NCBI RefSeq assembly: GCF_021129175.1
Contig: NZ_JAJOHV010000053.1
Span: forward strand, 1 to 48,178
Direction: 5' to 3'
DNA from: Chromobacterium piscinae
GTDB taxonomy: Bacteria > Pseudomonadota > Gammaproteobacteria > Burkholderiales > Chromobacteriaceae
DNA length: 48,178 bases
In this document: positions 37,081-44,369 of the stretch, piece after piece
Layout: each line of letters opens with the position of its first letter
Position numbering within the stretch: the stretch's first letter is position 1
The notes under the pieces: generated by a model
Told to the model about the DNA's origin: nothing
The model's input: the letters and a program-made list of their open reading frames with translations, nothing else
The model's database searches: none
Translations under genes and position numbers: made by a program

Positions 37081-37572
37081 GTACATTTATCCGTTTATTT
37101 TCAATACATTGATTCTATCCAAAAGCTGTTGTCAGCCGTGCTCGCAATCGGGTGAGCAGTTGTGGATAACTTTAGCGGTTTCTGCAGACTCATGGTTGTC
37201 CACAGTTGTTGATCCAGTTTTGCAGACTGGCTTGTGCACGACTTTTTTTGCATTCAAGTTGGCCTACCTCAGCGGTTTTTCATTAACGCAACTATAAAAT
37301 GATGAAACTGCTGAAGGTGGCACTTTGCTGTGGACAATTGCTAAAAATGCCTTTGCTTCATAGGTTTGCCCTGTTGATAGGCATGGGATTATTGTATAGG
37401 GCAATGGCAGGGCAGATTGTGGATAAATCCGGCCGGACTTATTCACAGCCTCTTATCCACATCCCGTCACGAGGGATTTTACGTGGTTAACCACAGCCCC
37501 GCTCGGGTACAATGCGCGCCATGATGAATGTGCTGATTGTGCGCACCTCGTCGATGGGCGACCTTATCCACA
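37072..37572. promoter_or_regulatory. Cluster of DnaA boxes (oriC-like or datA/DARS-like)
   Basis: Perfect TTATCCACA boxes lie at 37072-37080, 37161-37169 and 37418-37426 (minus strand) and at 37453-37461 and 37564-37572 (plus strand). TTATTCACA at 37439-37447 also fits the TTWTNCACA consensus. One-mismatch versions lie at 37196-37204 (plus), 37329-37337 (minus) and 37487-37495 (plus). The first half is mainly minus-strand, the second half plus-strand. No dnaA, dnaN or par genes are nearby, so a DnaA-titrating or DnaA-reactivating site is as likely as an origin. Confidence 0.7.
37293..37337 (+). repeat. Degenerate 46-base repeat, copy B
   Basis: This copy starts TATAAAATGATGAAACTG and ends in TGTGGACAA, a one-mismatch DnaA box. 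It lies 258 bases after copy A in the same orientation. Confidence 0.75.
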
Positions 37573-38483
37573 CTTGGCCGGCCATCACCGAGCTGAAAAC
37601 GCATTACCCGAATATCCGCTTGAGCTGGCTGACCGAGGAAAGCTTCGCCGACATCGCCCGCTTGCACCCGCAGGTGGACGAGGTGCTGACGCTGAGCTGG
37701 CGCAGTTGGCGCCGGCGCTTGTGGCAGCCTGCCGCCTGGCGCGAACTGAAGGCTTTGAAGCAAAAGCTGCGCGACGCGCGCTTCGACCTGGTGCTGGACA
37801 GCCAGGGCTTGCTCAAGAGCGCGATTCCCGCCCGCTGGGCGCGCGCGCCGTTGGCCGGGCTGGACTGGAGCAGCGCGCGCGAGGCCTTGGCCAGCCTGTT
37901 CTACGACAAGAAGCACAAGGTTTCGCGCAAGCTGGCGGCGATCGCGCGCAACCGGCTGCTATTCGGCCTTAGCTTCGGCTACGCGCCGGAAGGCCAGCCG
38001 TTGTTCGGCGTCCGGCCCGGCGAGCGGCCCAGCTGGATGCTCAGCGGCCGCTACGCGGTGCTGCTGCACGCGACCAGCCGCGCCTCCAAGGAATGGCCGG
38101 AAGCGCGTTGGGTGGCGTTGGGAACCGCGCTGTCGGCCCATCACGACATGGTGACGGTGCTGCCCTGGGGCAGCGACAAGGAAAAGGCGCGCGCCGAACG
38201 CCTGGCCGCGCAGCTGCCGGCCGCGGTGGTGGCACCCAAGATGAGCCTGGGCGAAGCCGCCGGGCTGCTGGGCCACGCCAGCGCGGTGATAGGCGTGGAC
38301 ACCGGCCTGGTGCACCTGGCCAACGCGCTGAACGTGCCGGTGGCCGCCATCTACACCGATACCGATCCGCAGCAGACCGGGGTGGTGGAAACGCCGTGGG
38401 CGACCAATCTGGGCAATATCGGCCAGTGTCCCACTGTGGATGAGGTGCTGGCGGCGCTGCAATCGCGGCGGGATTGGACATGA
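37521..38483 (+). CDS. waaC: Lipopolysaccharide heptosyltransferase I
   Basis: WaaC adds the first L-glycero-D-manno-heptose to Kdo2-lipid A at the inner membrane. The 320-residue GT9 protein starts NVLIVRTSSMGDLIHTWPAI, the classic WaaC N-terminus, and has LVLDSQGLLKSAIPARWA, LLHATSRASKEWPEARW and GVDTGLVHLANALNVPVAAIY near the C-terminus, the nucleotide-sugar binding segments. The exact start is uncertain: ATG 37521 and ATG 37524 are both in frame and neither has a strong ribosome site. A DnaA box at 37564 falls inside the gene. The stop overlaps the next ATG by 4 bases (waaA), so the two are coupled. Confidence 0.96.
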   Translation: MMNVLIVRTSSMGDLIHTWPAITELKTHYPNIRLSWLTEESFADIARLHPQVDEVLTLSWRSWRRRLWQPAAWRELKALKQKLRDARFDLVLDSQGLLKSAIPARWARAPLAGLDWSSAREALASLFYDKKHKVSRKLAAIARNRLLFGLSFGYAPEGQPLFGVRPGERPSWMLSGRYAVLLHATSRASKEWPEARWVALGTALSAHHDMVTVLPWGSDKEKARAERLAAQLPAAVVAPKMSLGEAAGLLGHASAVIGVDTGLVHLANALNVPVAAIYTDTDPQQTGVVETPWATNLGNIGQCPTVDEVLAALQSRRDWT

Positions 38484-39742
38484 GCTGGCAGCTGGCGCTG
38501 TACAACGGCCTGTGGCGCGCGCTGACGCCGCTGGTGCGGCGCTATCTGAGGAAGCGGGCGCGCAAGGCGCCGGCTTACCTGGAGCACTGGGACGAGCGTT
38601 TCGGCCAGGCGCTGTCGCCCAAGGCGATGGGCGCGATCTGGATCCACGCGGTGTCGGTAGGCGAGACGCGTGCAGCGCAGCCGCTGGTGGCCGCGCTACG
38701 CCGCGAATGGCCGGACGCGCCGCTGTTGCTGACCCAGATGACGCCGACCGGCCGCGCCACCGCCGAGCAGTTGTACCCGGACGCCGAGATCCGCTACCTG
38801 CCCTACGATTATCCACAGGCCGCCGCCGATTTTCTGCGCGCCTACCGGCCGCGTTGCGGCGTGCTGATGGAAACCGAGATCTGGCCCAATCTGATCCACG
38901 CGGCGGCGGCGCAGCGGGTGCCTTTGCTGCTGGCCAATGCCAGATTGTCGGAAAAATCGCTGAACGGCTATCGCAAGATCGCCGGCCTGATTTCGCCGGC
39001 TTTGGCGAAATTGACCGCTGTTGCCGCGCAGACGGTGGAAGATGGCGAGCGTTTGACGAAGTTGGGCGCGCGGAATGTTTCAGTCTGCGGCAGCAGCAAA
39101 TATGATATCGAGGTGCCGGAAGCGCAACGTCATCTGGCCGCCGACTTCCGCGCGCGGGTCGGCGGGCGGCCGACGCTGCTGTGCGCGAGCACCCGCGACG
39201 GCGAGGAAGCGCTGATCCTGGACGCCTGGATGGCCGCCGGCGACGCGGTCGGCGACGCGCTGTTGGTGATGGTTCCCCGCCATCCGGAACGATGGGACGA
39301 GGTGGAAAGATTGGCCGCCGAGCGCGGCCTGAAGCCACAGCGCCGCAGCGACGGCGCCGCCATCGCCGCCGATGCCCGGGTATGGTTGGGCGACAGCATG
39401 GGCGAGATGTTCGGCTACCTGGGAGCGTGCGACGTCGCCTTCATCGGCGGCAGCCTGCTGCCTTACGGCTGCCACAATCTGATCGAGCCGGCCCAGATGG
39501 GCGTACCGGCGCTGTTCGGCCCGTCGGTGTTCAATTTCCAGCAGGCCGCCGCAGATTCGCTGGCCGCCGGCGCGGGCCGCCAGGTGGGCGACGCGGCCGA
39601 GCTGGTGTCGACGGCCTTGTCGCTGATGGACGATCCGGCCGCCGGCGAGGCGATGCGCCAGGGCGCGGCGCGCTTTCGCGACGCCCACCGCGGCGCCAGC
39701 GAACGGATGTTGGCGCTGATCCGCCAGGCGCTGTCTTCCTGA
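38480..39742 (+). CDS. waaA: 3-deoxy-D-manno-octulosonic acid transferase (Kdo transferase)
   Basis: WaaA transfers Kdo from CMP-Kdo to lipid IVA. The 420-residue membrane-bound GT30 enzyme has the usual N-terminal anchor (SWQLALYNGLWRALTPLV), WIHAVSVGETRAAQPLVAAL, the metal/acceptor block GVLMETEIWPNLIHAAA and, near the C-terminus, FIGGSLLPYGCHNLIEPA with the CMP-Kdo binding residues. The ATG at 38480 overlaps the waaC stop (ATGA); a TTG six bases earlier is less likely. A perfect TTATCCACA falls inside the gene at 38809. A bidirectional terminator follows. Confidence 0.97.
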   Translation: MSWQLALYNGLWRALTPLVRRYLRKRARKAPAYLEHWDERFGQALSPKAMGAIWIHAVSVGETRAAQPLVAALRREWPDAPLLLTQMTPTGRATAEQLYPDAEIRYLPYDYPQAAADFLRAYRPRCGVLMETEIWPNLIHAAAAQRVPLLLANARLSEKSLNGYRKIAGLISPALAKLTAVAAQTVEDGERLTKLGARNVSVCGSSKYDIEVPEAQRHLAADFRARVGGRPTLLCASTRDGEEALILDAWMAAGDAVGDALLVMVPRHPERWDEVERLAAERGLKPQRRSDGAAIAADARVWLGDSMGEMFGYLGACDVAFIGGSLLPYGCHNLIEPAQMGVPALFGPSVFNFQQAAADSLAAGAGRQVGDAAELVSTALSLMDDPAAGEAMRQGAARFRDAHRGASERMLALIRQALSS

Positions 39743-39784
39743 CGGCCGTTCAAAGCCTTTTCCGGGCCGCGCGGCCTAAAAATG

Positions 39785-39812
39785 AAAAACCGCCCTGCCG
39801 GGCGGTTTTTTT
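39785..39812 (+). terminator. Bidirectional terminator between waaA and pheC
   Basis: AAAAACCGCCC (39785-39795), a TGCC loop and GGGCGGTTTTT (39800-39810) form an 11-base-pair stem with T-rich ends on one side and A-rich on the other. It can stop transcription from both convergent operons. Confidence 0.95.
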
Positions 39813-39823
39813 CATGGCTGGCG

Positions 39824-40594
39824 TCATTGTCCCAGCCATGTGGCGGACAGCCTGGCGAAGCCGCCGTCCTGCATCCGCTGGCTCAGCCATTGATCGACCC
39901 AGGCTTTCCAGCGCCAGTCGTTGGGCAGCAGGTAGGCTTTCTGCGAGAAATCGAACGGCTTGTCCGGATGGATGGCGCACAATTCCGGATGCAGCTTCTG
40001 CTGGTAACGGGTTTCCACCGCGTCGGTGACCATCGCATCGGCCTTGCCGTCGATGATCTGCTGGAAAATGCGGTTATTGTCGGGGAAAACCGTCAAATCG
40101 GCATCCGGCAGGCGTTGGCGGGCGAAGCGCTCGTTGGTGCCGCCCGGATTGACCACCAGCCGCGTTTGCTTGCGGTTCAGCTGTTCCAGGGTCTGGAAGC
40201 GGGCCGCATTGTCGCAGCGGGCGATCGGCGTCTTGCCGTCGTTCAGGTAGGCGGCGGAATACAGCGCCTGTTTCTGCCGCTCCAGGCTGATGGAGATGCC
40301 GCTCATCGCGATGTCGAACTTGCCGTCGCGCTGGTCGCGCATCAGCGTCGGCCAACTGGTGGCCACCAGTTGCAGCTTCACGCCCAGCGAACGCGCCAAA
40401 TCCGCGGCCATGTCTATGTCCAGGCCGCGGTATTGGCCGCTGGCGGAGTCCAGCCGAGTGAACGGCAGATAGTCGCCGGTGGTGCCTACGCGCAGCTCGC
40501 CGCGAGCGAGGATGTCATCCAGCCGGTCGGCCTGGGCGGCCGGGCTCAGCAGCAGCGCCGCCAGGCAGGCGGCAGCGATGGTTGGGGCTTTCAT
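39824..40594 (-). CDS. pheC: Periplasmic cyclohexadienyl dehydratase (prephenate/arogenate dehydratase)
   Basis: The 256-residue protein has a signal peptide (AAACLAALLLSPAAQA) and a periplasmic binding-protein fold turned enzyme. The match to Pseudomonas PheC is strong: RLDDILARGELRVGTTGDYL, MRDQRDGKFDIAMSGISISL, VVNPGGTNERFARQRL and QKLHPELCAIHPDKPFDFSQ, then KAYLLPNDW. PheC turns prephenate into phenylpyruvate (or arogenate into phenylalanine) outside the cytosol. The start ATG at 40594 overlaps the stop of the upstream gene by 4 bases, so translation is coupled. It is the second gene of a two-gene unit. Confidence 0.92.
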   Translation of the reverse strand: MKAPTIAAACLAALLLSPAAQADRLDDILARGELRVGTTGDYLPFTRLDSASGQYRGLDIDMAADLARSLGVKLQLVATSWPTLMRDQRDGKFDIAMSGISISLERQKQALYSAAYLNDGKTPIARCDNAARFQTLEQLNRKQTRLVVNPGGTNERFARQRLPDADLTVFPDNNRIFQQIIDGKADAMVTDAVETRYQQKLHPELCAIHPDKPFDFSQKAYLLPNDWRWKAWVDQWLSQRMQDGGFARLSATWLGQ

Positions 40595-41322
40595 CGGCTG
40601 CCTTCGCGCGGGTTCAGGGGGAAGGCGAACAGGTCGCGGCGATAGGTTTCCACCACCAGGCTGAACGGGGTATTGCCGTCCTTGTACAGCACGGCGCGGT
40701 GCTGCAGCACTTGTTCCGGGATGTCCAGGCCGCGCTTGGCGTCGGCGGCCGGCAGCGGGCGGGTTTCCCAGCCTTGCGGCAGCGGCGACCACAACAGCTT
40801 CGCGCTTTCGGTGCGGCGGGTGAAGTCCAGCGCCTTGACCGCGGCCCCGAACGGCGTGTCGGTGGTGTCCAGCAGGCGGTTCATCTCGGCGGTGAGCCGC
40901 GCCGGCACGTACCAGTTGTCGGCTTCGGACAGCACGCGGTCGCCGCAGGCCAGCTGCACCCGGCGGTAGCCGATGGCTTCGTCGGCGCCCACCTTCAACT
41001 GGCGGCGGATCTCGGCGTCGGCCGGCTTGCGGGTGGCGGTGTCGCGCAGCGCGCGGATGCGGGCCTCGGCGGCCAGTTTGTGCTCGCCGCACCATTGCTG
41101 CAGCGTGCGGGTGGCGCTGGGATTGCTCAGCAGGGTGGCGTTCAGCGTCTGCAGCAGCGCCTGCGCCTTGACGCGGGTCTCGGCGCCGTCTTGCCAGCCG
41201 GGATAGGACCAGGCTTCGGCGCGGGCCTGGCCGGCCATCAGCAGCGCGGCGGGCAGCATCCAGGCCAGCGTCCGTTGGCGAAATCTTACGGCATGGGTTT
41301 GGTGGGTGGCGTTATGCTTCAT
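40591..41322 (-). CDS. Exported protein resembling the chorismate-lyase/UTRA fold
   Basis: The 243-residue protein has a signal peptide with a hydrophobic core AWMLPAALLMAGQARA, cleavage after about residue 35. The mature part contains EIRRQLKVGADEAIGYRRVQ, LACGDRVLSEADNWYVPARL, a NRLLDTTDTPFGAAVK stretch and RAVLYKDGNTPFSLVVETYR. The arrangement recalls the chorismate lyase (UbiC) and UTRA superfamily, whose members bind chorismate or small effectors, but this one appears to be exported. It is directly upstream of pheC with an ATGA overlap. A role in periplasmic chorismate or prephenate metabolism is inferred from that pairing. No ribosome site is obvious before its ATG. Confidence 0.72.
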   Translation of the reverse strand: MKHNATHQTHAVRFRQRTLAWMLPAALLMAGQARAEAWSYPGWQDGAETRVKAQALLQTLNATLLSNPSATRTLQQWCGEHKLAAEARIRALRDTATRKPADAEIRRQLKVGADEAIGYRRVQLACGDRVLSEADNWYVPARLTAEMNRLLDTTDTPFGAAVKALDFTRRTESAKLLWSPLPQGWETRPLPAADAKRGLDIPEQVLQHRAVLYKDGNTPFSLVVETYRRDLFAFPLNPREGSR

Positions 41323-41461
41323 AGATTTTTACAAAAGTAGAACAAACATACTAATGAGGCCAATAGTAAACGCAAAGTTCCGCTAAGTTGAAAACAGGGT
41401 CGACCGCACTGGGCGGGCCGGCCCGTTTTCGCCTTTTCGAGTCGCCCTGCGAGGAGCCGTC

Positions 41462-42064
41462 ATGGCTAAAGATTTTTCTCCCTTGCCCACTCTGACTCTG
41501 CCGCGCACCACCGACCTGGTGAGACTGGACCAGCGGCCCCATCCGCCGATAGGCGTGGATAGTCCGGCGTTGAGCGTGATGACCGACCTGAAGCTGGTCA
41601 ATCCGATAGGCATACGCGCCGACGCCGATCTGCGCGAAGCCCATCAGCGCATGGTCAGCCACGGCATCCGCCTGCTATTCGTCCATGACGACGACGGCAG
41701 CCTGCTAGGCCTGGTCACCGCCGTCGACCTGCTGGGCGAGCGGCCCATTCAATGCATGAAGGAACACGGCAAGCACTACGCCGATATCCAGGTATCCGAC
41801 GTGATGACGCCGCGCGGGCGGCTGGACGCGTTGAGCCTGGCCGACGTGGCCATAGCTAATGTCGGCCAGCTGGTCGCCACCATGCAGCATTTGGGCCGCC
41901 AGCACGCGCTGGTGGTGGAAGTGAATCCGTCCAACGGCCACCACGAGCTGTGTGGCTTGTTCTCCACCTCGCACATGGCGCGTTTGCTGGGACAGCCGCT
42001 GTCCTTCATCCGCGTGCCGCAGGCGCTGTCGGAAATCCAGTACTCGCTGCTGCACGCCGGCTGA
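41462..42064 (+). CDS. CBS-domain pair protein
   Basis: The 200-residue protein has two CBS motifs: VNPIGIRADADLREAHQRMV with GSLLGLVTAVDLLG, and MTPRGRLDALSLADVAIANVG with HHELCGLFSTSHMARLLG. CBS pairs bind adenosyl nucleotides and act as energy or ion sensors. There is no fused catalytic domain, signal peptide or membrane segment, so it is a stand-alone regulatory module. GAGGAG lies eight bases before the ATG. A GGGCCGGCCC palindrome followed by TTTT lies just upstream (about 41416-41430). The partner protein is unknown. Confidence 0.88.
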   Translation: MAKDFSPLPTLTLPRTTDLVRLDQRPHPPIGVDSPALSVMTDLKLVNPIGIRADADLREAHQRMVSHGIRLLFVHDDDGSLLGLVTAVDLLGERPIQCMKEHGKHYADIQVSDVMTPRGRLDALSLADVAIANVGQLVATMQHLGRQHALVVEVNPSNGHHELCGLFSTSHMARLLGQPLSFIRVPQALSEIQYSLLHAG

Positions 42065-42152
42065 CGCTTTGCGCGGACGGCAAGAATCGGGTCGCCGCCG
42101 GGCGCGCGCCGCCATAGACTTCGGACATCGCAATGATACGAAGGAGAGCGGC

Positions 42153-42632
42153 ATGGCCTGGCAACTGGAAACCCTGGACCCGGTTTTCGTCGAACGGGCG
42201 CGGCGCGAAGGCGTCGACGCCCTCGGCCAGCCGGTGCGGCGGCGGCCGGCCGCCGGCGGCGAACCGTTCCGCGACGCGCTGCGCCGCGCTCGTGCGGGCG
42301 AAACGCTGATTCTGGCGGGCTACAGCCCCTTCCGCCAGATTGGGCCCTACCGCGAATACGGTCCGGTTTTCCTGGCCGCGGAGCCGCAGCAGGAGCCCTT
42401 GCCGGGGTTGTCATCGCTGCTGAGCCGCGCCGGCGAAGGCGCTTATCTCGGCGAAAGCGTGGCGTTGCGGGCCTACGACGGCGAACAAACCCTGCTGGAA
42501 GCCGCCTTGCTGCCGACGCGCGAGGCTGAGGCGACGCTGGCGCGCTGGGAGGCGCGGCCAGAGATCGCGTTCGCGATGCTGCGCTTTCCCGCACATGGCT
42601 GCTACGCGCTGCGGCTGAACCGGAGCGAGTGA
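42153..42632 (+). CDS. DUF1203-family protein
   Basis: The 159-residue protein shows the DUF1203 pattern: GETLILAGYSPFRQIGPYREYGPVFLA in the middle, then VALRAYDGEQTLLEA, and ends in GCYALRLNRS. The biochemical function of the family is unknown. The ATG at 42153 has AAGGAGAG nine bases upstream. The repair protein gene begins one base after its stop, so the two are co-translated, which hints at a link to alkylation stress. Confidence 0.82.
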   Translation: MAWQLETLDPVFVERARREGVDALGQPVRRRPAAGGEPFRDALRRARAGETLILAGYSPFRQIGPYREYGPVFLAAEPQQEPLPGLSSLLSRAGEGAYLGESVALRAYDGEQTLLEAALLPTREAEATLARWEARPEIAFAMLRFPAHGCYALRLNRSE

Positions 42633-42633
42633 A

Positions 42634-43509
42634 ATGGACGCCCTTTTGCACGCCGATGAGGAAGCCGGCCGCGATTACGCCCGCGTCCGCGACGCCATCC
42701 GCTACCTGGTCGCCCATGCCGGCGAGCAGCCGCAGCTGGCCGATGTGGCCGCCGCGCTCTGTTTGTCGGAATCGCGGCTGCAGCGGCTGTTCAGCCGCTG
42801 GGCCGGCGTCAGCCCCAAGCGCTTCATCCAGCAACTGACTTGCGAGGCGGCCAAGGCGCGGCTGGCGGCCGGCGCGCCGCTGCTGCCGCTGTCCCATGAG
42901 TTGGGACTGTCCGGCAGCAGCCGGCTGCACGATCTGTTCGTCACGCTGGAGGCGATGACGCCCGGCGAATACCAGCAAGGCGGAGCCGGCCTGGACATCG
43001 TCTGGAGCGTCGAGCCCAGTCGCTTCGGTCCGGTCCTGTTGGCGCAGACTGCGCGCGGCGTGTGCGCGCTGCAGTTTCTGGCGGATGACGACGAGGCGGA
43101 GGCCTGGCTGCGCGCGCAATGGCCCCGCGCCGCGCTGCGCCATCTCCCTGGCCATGCGCGCGCGTTGTGCGGCCGCTTGTTCGATCCCTTGTCCGAGGCG
43201 GATGGCTCGCCGCTGGCGTTGCGGGTGCAGGGCAGCAATTTCCAGATCCAGGTATGGCGGGCGTTGCTGGCCGTTCCCTACGGCGGCTTGCTCAGTTACG
43301 GCCAATTGGCGGAAAAAATGGGGCGGCCGGGCGCGGCGCGCGCGGTGGGCAACGCGGTGGGCGCCAATCCGGTGGCCTGGCTGATTCCCTGCCACCGGGT
43401 GATCCGCGCCGAGGGCGCGCTGGGCGGCTACCGCTGGGGCGAGGAACGCAAGTTGGACCTGATAGGCTGGGAGAGCGCGCGGCTCAGCCGCGAAGAGGCG
43501 ACGGCTTGA
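42634..43509 (+). CDS. Ada-like protein: AraC HTH fused to methylguanine-DNA methyltransferase
   Basis: The 291-residue protein has an AraC-type helix-turn-helix (QLADVAAALCLSESRLQRLF, GVSPKRFIQQLTCEAAKARL) in residues 1-110 and an O6-alkylguanine-DNA alkyltransferase domain after residue 190, ending in NPVAWLIPCHRVIRAEGALG with the acceptor cysteine of PCHRV. The Ada N-terminal zinc/methylphosphotriester domain is absent. It therefore repairs O6-methylguanine but cannot be switched on by phosphotriester transfer in the E. coli way. It is coupled to the DUF1203 gene before it and the DMT transporter gene after it. Confidence 0.92.
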   Translation: MDALLHADEEAGRDYARVRDAIRYLVAHAGEQPQLADVAAALCLSESRLQRLFSRWAGVSPKRFIQQLTCEAAKARLAAGAPLLPLSHELGLSGSSRLHDLFVTLEAMTPGEYQQGGAGLDIVWSVEPSRFGPVLLAQTARGVCALQFLADDDEAEAWLRAQWPRAALRHLPGHARALCGRLFDPLSEADGSPLALRVQGSNFQIQVWRALLAVPYGGLLSYGQLAEKMGRPGAARAVGNAVGANPVAWLIPCHRVIRAEGALGGYRWGEERKLDLIGWESARLSREEATA

Positions 43510-44369
43510 GCGGGCAAAAGCGGGAGTTCGCCTTGCTCGCGCTGTTGGCGGCGCTGTGGGGCGGCTCTTTCCTGTTCATGCGCGTCGCCGCGCCGGCTTT
43601 CGGCCCGCTGCCATTGATCGCGCTGCGGGTCGGCCTAGCCGCCTGCCTGTTGCTGCCGCTGCTGTTGTGGCGCGGGCAATGGCCGCTGTGGCGCGGCAAC
43701 TGGCTGCCCATCGCCGTGGTCGGCGTGTTTTTCACAGCGTTTCCGTTCAGCCTGATCGCCTGGGCCCAGCTGTCGTTGTCGGCGGGCATGGCCTCGGTGT
43801 TGAACGCCACCACGCCGCTGATGACCGCGCTGTGGGCGTGGCCGCTGGCCGGCGAGCGGCTGTCTTCGCGGCGGGCGGCGGGCCTGGCTTTGGGCTTGGC
43901 CGGGGTGTTGGCCTTGCTGGCCGGCCACGGCGCGCGTTTCGAGGTCCGCTCGCTGGCGCCGGTATTGGCGATGCTGGGCGCTACCGCCAGCTACGGCTGG
44001 GCCGGGCATATGGCCAGGCGCTGGCTGCCCGGCATGCCGCCCCTGGTGACCGCCTGCGGCGGCCTGGCCAGCGGCGCGCTGCTGATGCTGCCGCTGGCGT
44101 GGCGCGATTGGCCGGCGAGCCCGCCGCCGCCGCAAGCCTGGATCGCCCTGGCGCTGTTGGCGGTGTTTTGCACCGCGCTGGCGTATCTGATTTTTTATCG
44201 GCTGATCAACCGGCTGGGCGCAACCCGCGCCAGCGGCGTCACTTACTTGGTGCCGGCGTTCGGCGTGCTGTGGGGGGCGCTGTTCCTCGGCGAAACCATC
44301 GGCGCCGCGATGCTGCTGGGCGCGGCTTTGATCCTGGCCGGGGTATTGGCGCTGAACGCGCGGCGCTAG
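43506..44369 (+). CDS. EamA-family (DMT) transporter
   Basis: The 287-residue membrane protein has ten predicted helices arranged as two EamA repeats: LLALLAALWGGSFLFMRVAA and PVLAMLGATASYGWAGHMAR begin the repeats, with GVTYLVPAFGVLWGALFLGE near the end. The start is a TTG at 43506 that overlaps the Ada-like stop (TTGA), with GAAGAGG before it; no ATG in frame exists nearby. DMT proteins export or import small metabolites, often amino acids or drugs. Its stop overlaps the convergent LysR gene by 4 bases. Substrate unknown. Confidence 0.9.
   Translation: MSGQKREFALLALLAALWGGSFLFMRVAAPAFGPLPLIALRVGLAACLLLPLLLWRGQWPLWRGNWLPIAVVGVFFTAFPFSLIAWAQLSLSAGMASVLNATTPLMTALWAWPLAGERLSSRRAAGLALGLAGVLALLAGHGARFEVRSLAPVLAMLGATASYGWAGHMARRWLPGMPPLVTACGGLASGALLMLPLAWRDWPASPPPPQAWIALALLAVFCTALAYLIFYRLINRLGATRASGVTYLVPAFGVLWGALFLGETIGAAMLLGAALILAGVLALNARR

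Larger units (their letters stand above)
37016..37520. other. AT-rich divergent region between the waaE-like gene and waaC
   Basis: No gene is supported. The stretch is strikingly AT-rich for this window and contains the DnaA-box cluster and the degenerate repeat listed separately. It ends in a GTGGTTAACCAC palindrome (37484-37495) next to waaC. It must also hold the promoters of both divergent genes, but I could not assign -35/-10 elements with confidence. Confidence 0.7.

Noticed and set aside
37016-37520. A proven chromosomal origin at the DnaA-box cluster
   Set aside because: Boxes alone do not show an origin; dnaA, dnaN, par genes and GATC enrichment are missing. It is kept only as a DnaA-related candidate.
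41416-41430. GGGCCGGCCC palindrome followed by TTTT before the CBS gene as a terminator
   Set aside because: The palindrome has no loop, so only a very short stem can form; the upstream minus-strand gene starts here and needs no terminator on this strand.
43119-43505. A longer start for the EamA transporter inside the Ada-like gene
   Set aside because: The extra 129 codons are out-of-frame translation of the methyltransferase domain. The helical protein begins right after the TTG at 43506.
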